Assembly (NCBI RefSeq): GCF_037392515.1
Contig: NC_090288.1
Location: 54,855,673 to 54,919,672 of the forward strand
DNA from: Haliotis asinina
Taxonomy: Eukaryota > Mollusca > Gastropoda > Lepetellida > Haliotidae
Direction: 5' to 3'
DNA length: 64,000 nt
How positions within the stretch are numbered: position 1 is the first letter of the stretch; the number at the start of each line of letters is the position of its first letter. The translations under genes were made by a program, and so were the position numbers. Below, one piece after another: positions 33,898 to 45,429 of this stretch. The notes under the pieces were generated by a model, which worked only from the letters and a program-made list of their open reading frames with translations, was not told where the DNA came from and did not search any database.

Positions 33898-35480
33898 GAC
33901 TGACAACGTTATGTATAATACACCACTATGTCTGACAACGTTATATAACATGTATAAATGTATGATATACTACCATGTCTGACAACGTTAAATGATACAC
34001 TACTATGTCTGACAACGCTATACATGATATACTGCTATGTCTGACAGTGTTATATATGATATACTACTATGTTTACAAAGTTATATATGATACACTACTA
34101 TGTCTGACAGTGTTATATATGATATACTACTATGTTTACAAAGTTATATATGATACACCACTATGTCTGACAGTGTTATATATGATATACTACTATGTTT
34201 ACAAAGTTATATATAATACACCACTATGTCTGACAGTGTTATATATGATATACTACTATGTTTACAAGGTTATATATGATGCACCACTATGTCTGACAGT
34301 GTTATATATGATATACTACTATGTTTACAAAGTTATATATGATACACTACTATGTCTGACAGTGTTATATATGATATACTACTATGTTTACAAAGTTATA
34401 TATGATACACCACTATGTCTGACAGTGTTATATATGATATACTACTATGTTTACAAGGTTATATATGATGCACCACTATGTCTGACAGTGTTATATATGA
34501 TATACTACTATGTTTACAAGGTTATATATGATGCACCACTATGTCTGACAGTGTTATATATGATATACTACTATGTTTACAAAGTTATATATGATACACC
34601 ACTATGTCTGACAGTGTTATATATGATATACTACTATGTTTACAAAGTTATATATAATACACCACTATGTCTGACAGTGTTATATATGATATACTACTAT
34701 GTTTACAAGGTTATATATGATGCACCACTATGTCTGACAGTTTTATATATGATATACTACTATGTTTACAAAGTTATATATGATACACTACTATGTCTGA
34801 CAGTGTTATATATGATATACTACTATGTTTACAAAGTTATATATGATACACCACTATGTCTGACAGTGTTATATATGATATACTACTATGTTTACAAGGT
34901 TATATATGATGCACCACTATGTCTGACAGTGTTATATATGATATACTACTATGTTTACAAGGTTATATATGATGCACCACTATGGCTGACAGTGTTATAT
35001 ATAATATACTACTATGTCTGACAACGCTATATATGATATACTGCTGTCTGACAGTGTTATATATGATATACTACTATGTTTACAAGGTTATATATGATAC
35101 ACCACTATGTCTGACGTTATAAATGATACACCACTATGTCTGACGTTATATATTATACACTACAATGTCTGACGATGTTATGTATGATACACCACTATGT
35201 CTGACAACGCTATATATGATACACCACTATGTCTGACGTTATATATTATACACTACAATGTCTGACGATGTTATGTATGATACACCACTATGTCTGACAA
35301 CGCTATATATGATACACCACTATGTCTGACGTTATATATTATACACCACTATGTCTGACGTTATATATTATACACCACTATGTCTGACGTTATATATTAT
35401 ACACCACTATGTCTGACGTTATAAATGATACACCACTATGTCTGACGACGTTGTACATGATACATTACTATGTCTTAACT
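33898..35480 (+). repeat. satellite with a 63-bp dimeric unit flanked by monomers
   Basis: The centre (about 34010-35030) is roughly 16 copies of a 63-bp dimer. Its 32-bp half starts TATGTCTGACAGTGTTATAT and its 31-bp half starts TATGTTTACAAAGTTATATA. Flanks consist of related monomers, on the right with a 29-bp version (TATGTCTGACGTTATATATT type). The 338-codon open frame at 34005-35021 exists only because 63 is divisible by 3. Confidence 0.93.
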
Positions 35481-35489
35481 TTCCATAAC

Positions 35490-36120
35490 CGAAGCTTATA
35501 TTAACTGGTTTTAAGAATTAAATAAATTATAACATAAACTGCGCCGAAGGAGATTTGCACAACAGCAAGTAACTCAATTTCACATTCTCACGTACACAAA
35601 ACATACAATGTTAGTAACTCGAGTTGAACCCCAACCAACTAAAATGTTACACAAACATTGCACTATATATGTGCTGCAAGTCAACACAGACATGAAATCT
35701 AACAAGCCTTACTTACACCAGTAAGCTCGGCGATTGTACCGTTAGTAATGCTATTTTCACATACACAGCTTGGTTCAGGAACACGTTCCGTTAACTGAAA
35801 CACGTATAGGGGTGCACTGGGTGTGACTTCAGTCGAACAGGAATAACAGCGACATCTCCTTAGACCGGACGGTTCTCAGTGAAATCGTCCTGATTATCTA
35901 AGTTTTCGGACTGACGAATCATGAGGGTTGATTTATGTCCCTTTGTATACATGTACATATGTATGTTAGCGTGTGTGTGGATGGTTTACGCTCGCGGAAG
36001 ACGTGTTTTGAACTGATTTTCTCAGATGATTTGATAAACGAGGTTTTCGCAGTGTCATGTCGAAATGGATGTAATGAAATTATGTCCGTATGTAGATGCA
36101 GGAACTTTAATGAAAAGTAC
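35490..36120. other. no gene recognised
   Basis: Short frames on both strands around 35919-36266 without family resemblance. Confidence 0.35.
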
Positions 36121-36127
36121 TCCCATA

Positions 36128-36500
36128 AACCTGTGAAAATCCGGGTTTGAAATTGACCTTCAGCAACCGACACTTGGTGCATGAGATCACCGAAAGTAAA
36201 TGAGTATGGTTTTACAACGCATGTAGCAATGTGGCAGTAATTTTCCTTCGCAGAAATGGGCTTCACATATTGAACACGTGTGGGGGAATCGAACCCGTGT
36301 CTTCAGTGTCACGGATGAACCCTTTCACAAGAAGGCTACTTCATCATGTGTTCAGGCGTGCTGACTTGGGTAGTGCCTGTCACCACATCCTAAATGTGTA
36401 GATCAGTGTTCATGATGTCAATCACTGGATTGTGTAGTCCAGACTACATTTTTTACAGACTGACGTCTCATAGACGGAATATTAGTCAGAGCGGCGTTTG
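36128..36500 (+). mobile_element. SINE B copy split by a SINE A insertion
   Basis: The head (CTGTGAAAATCCGGGTTTG) lies at 36128-36195 and the body resumes at about 36350 (GTGCTGACTTGGGTAGTG, GTTCATGATGTCAATCACTG, ACGGAATATTAGTCAGAG). The gap is filled by a reverse SINE A. Confidence 0.65.
36196..36345 (-). mobile_element. SINE A nested in SINE B
   Basis: Reverse orientation. AGAAATGGGCTTCACATATT, a B-box complement (GGGAATCGAACCCG) and GGATGAACCCTTTCAC remain. Confidence 0.65.
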
Positions 36501-37071
36501 TCATGATACAAACACATTCATCTGGGAGAATTCCGGGACAGAAAACAAAAATACATGTAGCGTCATATTACCAACTCTCCGAGAAAGTATATTATATATG
36601 AAAAAGGTAGCTTATAAGAAACAAAAACCAGAAATAAATCATTTCCATGGTAACGTAAACTGGTGCTGTGAAGGCTCCATGGGATATTTGGCCATTCAGT
36701 GTTAGTTATTTCATGTTTATCTAATATGATTTTGCATTATGCCACAATTTCTCGTATATGTATTTTTAATACAGCAAAAGCGTAACACTTTTTTTCCAAA
36801 ACTGTTCAAATATTGCGGTTTTTTTAATTTCCTCAAACCAGCTTCGTCGTATCACATAATTTGGGTGTATTCTTTACCTTACCAAATGTCGTATGATACA
36901 TTGTTTACTCTAATACCGTGGTTGTTTCACTAACTGTGGCTTGAATCTCGACGACACACTTTTCCCGAAACACGATCGACCGGACATGAGAGTCGTACTC
37001 CGCAGACGACATGTTCTGGCCTGTACAATGAAAGGCTGTTTCTTTGCCATATTAGGACGATTATGGATAAA

Positions 37072-37090
37072 TGACGTCACAGTGACGTCA
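37072..37090. promoter_or_regulatory. twin palindromic CRE sites
   Basis: Two exact TGACGTCA octamers (37072-37079 and 37083-37090) are separated by 3 bp, so their centres are 11 bp apart, about one helical turn. This is the consensus CREB/ATF site. No gene start was identified beside it. Confidence 0.45.
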
Positions 37091-37234
37091 GAAGGAGTTC
37101 CCATCGTAAATAATAGACTTCCGGGTGATTGTATATTCAATAGCCATGAATCACGCTGCGCGACATGCGAGGTATTCGGGAGCGGAGCCTAAAGACTGAC
37201 CTCGCGTTCAAACGATTTCGGATTCGGGTCAGTG

Positions 37235-37375
37235 AGCTCCCGTAATTCGAGGATTCGAAACGAGGACGAGGATTTGTTGTCGACAGATTGTAGTGAAAGG
37301 TAACATCAGATAAATATATGAATGACACGAATCCTGGCCTTGATTGTAACACTGAAACTTGTGGAATGAGCTAGC
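37235..37375. repeat. dispersed repeat D, copy 1
   Basis: It shares GAAACGAGGACGAG, ATTTGTTGTC and ACATCAGAT with 40015-40165. Confidence 0.5.
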
Positions 37376-37379
37376 GATC

Positions 37380-40010
37380 AATAATAAGCTAACACCACAA
37401 TCGGAATTAGGTTCAGCTAGTTGGATCCAAGCGGGAAGATATCAGACCTACACCAGACTTCATTCCAAGGTGAGTACACATTAATTTATCCCAGTTTGTG
37501 GTATAACGGGGAAGTCTGTCCCCGCGACGTGCGGGATACAAACAGGCTATTACATCCCCGTTGTAGATTCCACATCCGTTTTAAATAGTGGTCTGGCGTT
37601 CACATGTTCCCAGTCAACACACACGAACCACCCACTCGCACGCTTCCGGATGTGACTCACGAATCTTACCACTCGCCCTTGTTACAACATGTCGCTCTAA
37701 CCGGACTTTCAAGCATATCTAGACTTAAAACATATTATATGACCTCATGCATATGTGGGAAGTCAGTCCATCCGGCCGAAGCCCAACAAACACCTGTTGT
37801 CGTCAAGTGGTAAGTCAGAGATATTTGACAGCCAAGTGGTGTAGCCATCGATGTGGAATGTATATATAGGGTTATTGATACAACGACATTGACCGCCGTA
37901 ACGTACATGCGTCATATTGATTTACATAGTTTATACTTGTGTGGAGGAATCGATTGGCGGTTTGTCGGTGTTTGTTGAACTGTTAGGCGATCTGTGTTGA
38001 TCGATGATACAAATTCGATCGAATGACACCGTTGTATAACTGTGTTAGTCGATATTACAGGTACAGTGTTGTATATCATGAGGATAGTTTCATGGTACAC
38101 CATTGTATATCCACGTCGGTAGTGATAATATCAAGGTACATGGTTGTATGTTCAGGTATGTTCAGGATCAAACACGGGTATTGACAATATGGAAAAACAC
38201 ACACTGTTCATGCAGCGAATTGAGAACCAGGTTTTGTCTAACTACGTTTAGTGTTCAGTTCCAACGAGAATATTTTGAACTATTGTCAAGCAGCACGCGG
38301 TGTTGACGTCATTGGACTTACATTACCAGTAATCCTGAACAGTAAAATGATATGACACTACATTGTCTATTGAACCTTCAGATGGACTGATGGCTCCATT
38401 TGGATTAATTATATGGCTACTGTACCGTACTGTACTGTAAATCTTCATGTACCGTAAATCCTTTCACAAACCTTAAACGACAGCACACAAATGATCCTGG
38501 TTAGACTCAACCCTGACTCTCATGTTTTATGGGGCAGAATATCTCTTCATTTCTGACATATATCTCAGTACTAGTGACTGCCAGGGTTGCTAAACAATAA
38601 ATATATGTCGGTTTATTACTTTATCCTTTCAACATGTATAAACGCTTTCGTTTAGATGTTATGAATAAAATGGATTTCTTATTAAAAACAGAGAAAAATA
38701 GATACCCTTTACCTCGGCAGAAAGTAAATATTTTTTCCTGTGAAAAATTAAGCTATCGGGAGGAAATAAAGGTAAGAGATTCATCAGTTATGGTTGAAGA
38801 AACACTGGTTCTATTTAAAAAATAGACGCTTGAGATGTTAATAGAAAGATAAATGTCATTAATTAATAAAAACGTAGGCGAATATAAACCCTATCAACAA
38901 ATTACTTTTTTAAACAAAATTTTCAACCGCGGTTGTTGAGGTGCTCAGGTGGGATAGCGCTGCGGGCAATTCTTTATGGAACTCGACCTGTTCCGATAAC
39001 ATTTGTTTCACGCTCAGAACGTTATTGGTTTAATCCCCATCTCGACAAATTAACCCTGGAATTTACTCCTCTCTGTATTACCAAATCGCATTACCGCCTC
39101 GGTCCGATCCCTCCGAGCGTCGTTTCATCACATTCCTCAACACAAAGCTCCTCCGGATCGTTTCGTTTCGCTTCTAGAAGTCGACGGGTTTTAGGACCAC
39201 CCACATTAAGCGAGTATGCTATGGATCACAATTCGCTAGCATTCGTTATCAGCAGTGCACAGAGAATTCCTCAACTTAAATTTATCTCGCTCTAAAAATA
39301 CACCTGTTTTTAACTCAAACACCACAGCTCGTAGGTCCCCCGGGACGAAGAAATGTCGGCACATATCAAGGGATAAAAAACAAAACGGCCTCAACACCCC
39401 ATTTCCCAAATCGCCCTGGGGTGATCTATGACGTAATGAAGTTTGTTAATTGACATTTTACATCACATAGGCATTATGGCCCATCGTCAACACAATAGGT
39501 TAAATGCGATACTTAGCGATAATTGCGGCAACCCTTTGATGTTTACCTGCACCAGTCATCCGGAAAATGTAAGTGCAGATTGTTCTTCTGATCACAATCA
39601 TCACTGTTTTTGAAGTCGGTCGTTCACCAAGGGGAGGTCACTCGGGTATGTCATCATTACGGTGCATGTTAGTTGACACATGGGGTGTTAGTATTTATTT
39701 ACCTGATTAACTTCATTATATGCACTCCTTTATTTATGGTAGATGTCTTCTTTAGTGAATTATATACAACAATATAGTTCTGATATCGTGGTAGAAGATT
39801 TAAGTGTTTAATGAATCTACACTGCTCTTAGATCGTGGGAGACAGGTTCAGTGTTCAGCTGTAGCCTGTGAAACCAACACAGGCGATCACTGGTCACGGA
39901 GTTTGATTGCAGTGTTTAGTTCACAACACTATCGTTTTATGATTCTGGTGGAAAATTCCAGTATTTTGTGTATGTGACTTGTCTAATATGAAAAACTAGT
40001 GTAAATGGTT
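37380..40010. other. long stretch without a firm gene
   Basis: The longest frame is 120 codons at 38933-39295 (LRCSGGIALRAILYGTRPVP...), arginine- and serine-rich, with no recognised domain and no splice context. I do not call it. Confidence 0.3.
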
Positions 40011-40014
40011 GTAG

Positions 40015-40165
40015 AATGAGCGATCTATAATAATTCAAGGATTTGAAACGAGGACGAGAATTTGTTGTCCGTAGACTGTAGTGAAACATTACATCAGATG
40101 CACACGAATGACAGATGGATCCAGGTCCCGGTTTAACACTTACATTTGTGGAACCCAAAGCTTTC
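40015..40165. repeat. dispersed repeat D, copy 2
   Basis: Partner of 37235-37375, about 2.8 kb away in the same orientation. Confidence 0.5.
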
Positions 40166-40446
40166 ATGTAAGTTATTGTAGTGGTGTGATTGGCTGTCGT
40201 GCTTGATATTTACCAATTTTGTCTCATGCATGATTTGGACCAAACACACAGCTAGCGGCGGAAAAAAAGAGAAAAAATGAACATTTTTGTAGCAGTGATA
40301 GCTTCTAGTTGAGTGGTGTCGAAGTAGTAAAGGACAAAGTGTGTGTCGGGTTGTTGGTACCAGAGGATGGGTTTTTCCACTGGAAAATAGATATTTAATT
40401 CAAGGTAAATACTATTCTTTGTTTGCAATGAGGTGGCGCTTGTAAA

Positions 40447-40623
40447 TGAACGAGTCAGGACCAAACAATTCATTGATTAACAGCATGGGTTTTCATCTAA
40501 ACAGCTGCAATACAATGGCATGTGTCTACAAGTCAGCAGGTCTGACCATGGGATGCCGTTAGTCGCATCTTACGACAAGCGTGGGGTAACTTGAGTGGGG
40601 ACCAATTCCAGCAACTTTATGGG
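40447..40623 (-). mobile_element. SINE B fragment
   Basis: Reverse orientation. ACGAGTCAGGACCAAACAAT, ACAATGGCATGTGTCTAC and CTTACGACAAGCGTGGGGT remain. Confidence 0.65.
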
Positions 40624-40880
40624 TTTATTTCTGTGAGAGAAACTGATATTTTGGAGTTAGTCCTATCAAAAAGGCCACAGGATTGAAGAAAGATACACTC
40701 AGATATTGTATCATGGTGATTGCAGCAGTAATACTGTATCTATTGAAACGCTCAAGCTACATGCTCTATAGTTCCTGCGACTAGTCACTGCTAAAAACAG
40801 CGCTAACATGTTAAATGAACAGGATGTCACAGCAAACATCCTCGTTTCGTACGAAACTTGTTTTTTTTTTCCACTAAACG

Positions 40881-41040
40881 TGGCGGTAGGGGGTAGCCTG
40901 GTGGTTAAGGCATTCGCTTGTCACGCTAAAGACCCGGGTTCGATTCCCAACGTGGGTACAATGTAGGAAGCCCATTTCTGGTGTTCCCAGCCGTTATAGT
41001 ACTGGAATATTGCTAAAAACGTTGTAAAACTGATTCACTT
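40881..41040 (+). mobile_element. SINE A copy, nearly full length
   Basis: It has A-box text (GGTAGCCTGGTGGTTAAGG), a canonical B box (GGTTCGATTCC), GTGTTCCCAGCC and the tail TGGAATATTGCTAAAAAC. The two boxes are an RNA polymerase III internal promoter as in tRNA-derived SINEs. Confidence 0.88.
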
Positions 41041-41098
41041 AGATGAACCGCCATATAAGCGGAATATTGCTGAACTCACTCTCTTACTATTAGATGAA
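41039..41098 (+). mobile_element. tail-only SINE B insertion with target duplication
   Basis: TTAGATGAA at 41039-41047 and 41090-41098 brackets only 42 bp of SINE B tail (CCGCCATATAAGCGGAATAT... ending in CTCACTCTCTTACTAT). It landed directly at the 3' end of a SINE A copy. Confidence 0.8.
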
Positions 41099-41639
41099 AA
41101 GGATTACACTGTTGGCAAGATTGATGTACACACAACTGGACAGAATAAGATCAAACAGGTTTGTGCTGCAAAATCGATGTACGAAAAATAGTAATCGTGT
41201 TAAGATTTTAGTTAACATAAAACTATGCGAACTACACGTATTATCGTCAAGGACGGAGAACGATAGAAATGACGATTATAAGTATATGGAAACGTGCTGT
41301 CTATTGGCTGGATAAAGAGAATGGTAGCAGTCGAATAAAAGACGTCTCCTAGCAACCACGTTGTTCTCGTTTTTAACCTGTTAACAGGTATATTTGAGTC
41401 GTTTGTTAGTCTAGTTTTTGCAGTCGTACGCATGCGTACTGTGTGCCGCGCGCAGCTATCGATGATATTGTGAACAACCGAAGATCACAAAGGAAGACAG
41501 GTATCACATCATCAATATAGCCGCAGTCTTAGGGGTTCGTTACATGGTCAGTATGTCATTTTGTGGTCTGGGTTCGAATCCACTCGTAGTAGTCTGTTAT
41601 CCCCGTTTTTTGTTGTGAGGTTTGAATCAACCCATTTTG

Positions 41640-41872
41640 TCGCCACTGTTATTTTCACGGCCATGCTGCAGTGTGAAACGCCCATTTCTTCCCTGATATT
41701 GCTGGAATATTGCGCAGATCGATGCTCATGCTTTTGATCACAGGAGTGTCTGGTCCAGACTCGATTATTTGCACACCGCCTTATAGCTTGAATATTGCTG
41801 ACTACGGCGTAAAACGAAACTCAGTGACTCACTAAAAGCGGCGTAAAACCATTCTCACTCTCTGACAAACTC
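41640..41872 (+). mobile_element. SINE A 3' half containing a nested SINE B
   Basis: SINE A text GATATTGCTGGAATATTG stops at 41710 and resumes at 41833 with TAAAAGCGGCGTAAAACC. Confidence 0.7.
41711..41832 (+). mobile_element. 5'-truncated SINE B inside SINE A
   Basis: It starts in mid-element (CGCAGATCGATGCTCATGC), passes CTGGTCCAGACTCGATTATT and ends CGGCGTAAAACGAAACTCAG plus TGACTCAC. Confidence 0.75.
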
Positions 41873-41879
41873 ACTGTCT

Positions 41880-44040
41880 CACGGCCATGCTGTAATATTC
41901 TTGTAATATTGTTGTTTTACATTGTTGTTAATTGTGTATTTACATTGTTTTCTCCTAATAATAATGGGTTTTTTTTGTCATTTGTTTCACCCGGCAGAAA
42001 CTGTTCGTAGTATGTCCATGACACTAAGTAGCACAATGTAAGTATACTGAACAGCTAAAGAAAATACGCATCTCAGGCTTTTGACAAGTTTCTAAATAGA
42101 AGACATGGACATAAACATATATGCGTTTAATCAGATGTCGTCTTTTTCGGATCTTGCTTTTCTTTTGCTGTCGAGTATATTTTTTAATTATCGATTGAAG
42201 AGCGGAGCGTTCACATGGAATTCTACATTTGAAGTCAGCACGTGTGTTCTTACCCCCCATGATCAGAAGTTGTCCCCCCTGGCGCGTGCCATTTGCCTAA
42301 AGCTAAATTCCAACACGCATAAATTCCAAGACTATTACTGCACATGCGCTGAAAGCACGCTAGCCATGGCCTTGCATAAATTAATTCAGCTTGACTAGTT
42401 GGTGATAATTATAAAAATCACGTTTTCTCCTCACAAAATGTCGTGCAGGTTTAATATGTAGGGTTGTGGGAATCTAAAGTATGTACCTAGTCGTCGTGAC
42501 ATAACCGTAGGGAACAAGAGAAGTTGTTTCTTGTTTATTGTTTACCGGGAGTATTATTTATACCTGTTCCAACAATCTAATCTCTGTGACCCAAGTTAGG
42601 CAACATTGTCACTGTACATCTACACGGACGCAAATCATTTTCAGCGAGTTGGTGTAAGGAATGGCCTGCTTTTCCTGTGTACTCGACGTGCGCGCCCGTA
42701 CAACCGTTGTTTGCGCGACTTCTTATCGAATGACGCAAGTGAGGCGTGAGTGATGCTCGAAATCAGAACTCGGCTCGTCAGTGGCGACATACAGCGCTGC
42801 TTATACACGACATCGTGTGTTTTGGAGGTCGGGTTTTGATTAACAACCTCCTGCTTCTTCTGAAAGAAGACATCTTGTTTTTGTAAGTTCATGTTATCGT
42901 GAATAAGCTACAAGTACATGTGCACTCCCGAGCGAATAATTCTTTATTCAACGAGTCAACAGACTCTGTATAATAGGGAATATAATGTCATTCGCGTTTA
43001 ATCGGGGATATAATATTATCCTTGTGTATATGTTCAGATATATACAGTTATATTCGCTAGAACTCCTTAGAAAGTAACGCCATTTCTAATCACCCGTCAG
43101 GTCTATGTAAACATTTTAATCGCCAGAAATAGAGTCGAGAGGAAAGTGTACAACTGTCAAACTTAACTTCAACTAGTTGACCCGTCACAGAGAGATAAGC
43201 TAACATAAGCATACGTGAAGAAGACTGATTAAATATCACTTGATAACGCTTCTCAGAACCAACTCTTCACGGCATGAAGTCGTTCACTTGTTAGGGTCAT
43301 GCGTTTTTTCGACCGTTCTTTAGCAGTTAGAAATTGAGAACCCCCTGTGTTAGTTTCCCGGAGCAAAGCAGAGAAGAAATATTAGCGTGCACGTGCAAGT
43401 CTCTTCGACCCCCTCCCGTCAGTTAAACCGATATGCAATTATCTATGGTGTTTATGTGTGATGTGTGTAAATATAGTTAGAACTGAATCTTTCTTGTGTG
43501 TAATGACCCTGAGTTGTAATGCATTTCATTATTGTAATAAATGATTGCTGTGTCCAAGTCAAGGCTACTTGTGAAGGATATTTCTGTATGTTCTTGTATC
43601 AGTGTTTTGTTTTGATAGGTAGAGTGTAAAGTATGAAATGGATTTTACATTGGAAATTTTGGAATGGAAATTGGATTCAGTATAGATGATGGAAGGAAAA
43701 TCAAAGCGCCTTTGAGCAGCTCGGCTGAGCTGGATATGAAATAATTAGATTATATTCATCTTTTTCTGAACTAACCTGTATGACCTTCAAACATTTTTTA
43801 AATTCACAGTTTTAAGAGTGTTGTAGATAAGGCTAGAGTATAATGTAAGTGTGGTTATAGCGGCGTATAGCCTGTCTCACAGCCCCTTAATATTTGCCAC
43901 TGAGTTCTCCAAAATCACAGGAATCATAAACATATGTAAATCTTCATTAATCATGATTAATTATACTTTCAAAACCAGTCAGCACGTCGTCATAGCAGAC
44001 AATGTCCATCCAAAAGACCAACCCTGACCCAATCCAAAAT
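41880..44040. other. long stretch without a firm gene
   Basis: Small frames at 42024-42398 and 42641-42892 show no domain or splice context. Confidence 0.35.
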
Positions 44041-44065
44041 ACTTGCGTACGCACGCACGCACACG

Positions 44066-44067
<2 letters not shown>

Positions 44068-44143
<76 letters not shown>
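44068..44143 (+). repeat. (CA)n microsatellite
   Basis: About 37 dinucleotide units. Poly-Thr/His and poly-Cys/Val frames here are artefacts. Confidence 0.97.
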
Positions 44144-44144
<1 letters not shown>

Positions 44145-44692
44145 ACTTGCTGTTCAGTTGAGCCTTCTAAGGATATCACGAAGTTGTTATGTTGGATAGG
44201 CCGTTTATCGGCTAGTAACGTCTGGTTCAGCCGCACCCACACACGTGGGTGTCAGCGTCTCACTCCACCACAGGCTAAAATCGCACATGTGTTCAGGAGT
44301 ATATACTTAAGTTTCAATCAGACTTTCTAGGTTATGTAGATAATGAGAATAAGGTGACCCCACGGATGGCCAATATCATGTACTGTCCGTTTTTCGGGAC
44401 TTGTGGACTGGTGTGTTTTGGGAATCGAATCACTATTCCACCTTGCATTTATCAATCAGTACAGCCTTGAAGCAACGCTAAGCATACACCTGCACGTCAG
44501 CATGTGAAAATTGCTGAGACAGGGACAGACATACCTGGACGAGGAAAGGGTTTAGTGAGCACAATCGTCTCATGGTTACAACACAGCAGAGCACCGAATA
44601 TGTCGTTAATTTTTACATTACCCACGATAGCTCTACAAACTTGCTTCACTTCGTGTGGATAGCACTACTCAGCGGCGGAGATGATGGGATGG

Positions 44693-44694
<2 letters not shown>

Positions 44695-44739
<45 letters not shown>

Positions 44740-44760
44740 GTGTGTGTTTGTGTGTGTATG
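44695..44760 (+). repeat. (GT)n microsatellite, partly interrupted
   Basis: GT runs with TTTGT interruptions. Confidence 0.95.
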
Positions 44761-45025
44761 TGCGTGCGTGCGGTGGTGGGTGGGATACTATAACTGATGT
44801 CAATGATTATAATTGTGAAGAGACTGTCAGTCAGGTTATAACCACACCTGTGCCTGCTGTTAGCCTTATCTTCCACAGTGCTCAAACTCTCATTTTAATG
44901 TATGTTTTGAAAGTCGGCACAACACTGGGTCAGTTAGGTGAGTTCAGTTCAAGTTGAGTATATAGTCCATTTATTCTCATTCTAAATTCCAATCCGTTAC
45001 AATTATTGGTTCTAGCCCAGATCTT

Positions 45026-45405
45026 CATGGCACCATGTGTTGCCGGAAACCAGTTAGAACCTGAATCTTCACAGATCTCTGGATTGCTCGATACTAGTTC
45101 TGTGATCTTAACGAGAGGATCTTCATAAATCCATGTGTTGCTGAAGAGAGGATCTTCACAGATCCACGTGCTGCTGAAGAGAGGATCATCATGGATCCAT
45201 GCGTTCCTGATGAAGATCGCATCTTTCACAGATCCATGTGTTGCAACTCAGATCTTCATGAATCCATGTGGTGCTGAAGCTCGGAGTTTCATGAATCCAT
45301 GTGGTGCTGAAGCTCGGATCTTCATGAATCCATGTGGTGCTGAAGCTCGGATCTTCATGAATCAATGTGTCGCGGAAGGCCGGATCTTCATAGATCCCTG
45401 TTAGA
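45026..45405 (+). repeat. 33-bp minisatellite related to the SINE B head
   Basis: Units of the type GGATCTTCATGAATCCATGT + GGTGCTGAAGCTC, diverged at the left and nearly identical at 45270-45370. The words GTTGCTGAAGA and GGATCTTCA also end the reversed SINE B head. Eleven-residue periodic frames on both strands are by-products. Confidence 0.85.
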
Positions 45406-45429
45406 CCAAGCTGTGAATACATCCTCTCC

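Noticed and set aside
34005..35021. 338-codon open frame
   Set aside because: It follows the 63-bp satellite exactly (21-residue period) and has no start context or coding signal; frame and repeat share a multiple of three by chance.
38933..39295. 120-codon frame as a gene
   Set aside because: No recognisable domain, splice site or neighbouring exon; Arg/Ser-rich composition fits random open sequence.
40895..40950. A true tRNA gene suggested by A- and B-box text
   Set aside because: The boxes belong to SINE A, which recurs many times and cannot fold into a complete cloverleaf with an acceptor stem.
43947..44330. Cys/Val and Thr/His repeat frames
   Set aside because: They are translations of a (CA)n microsatellite.
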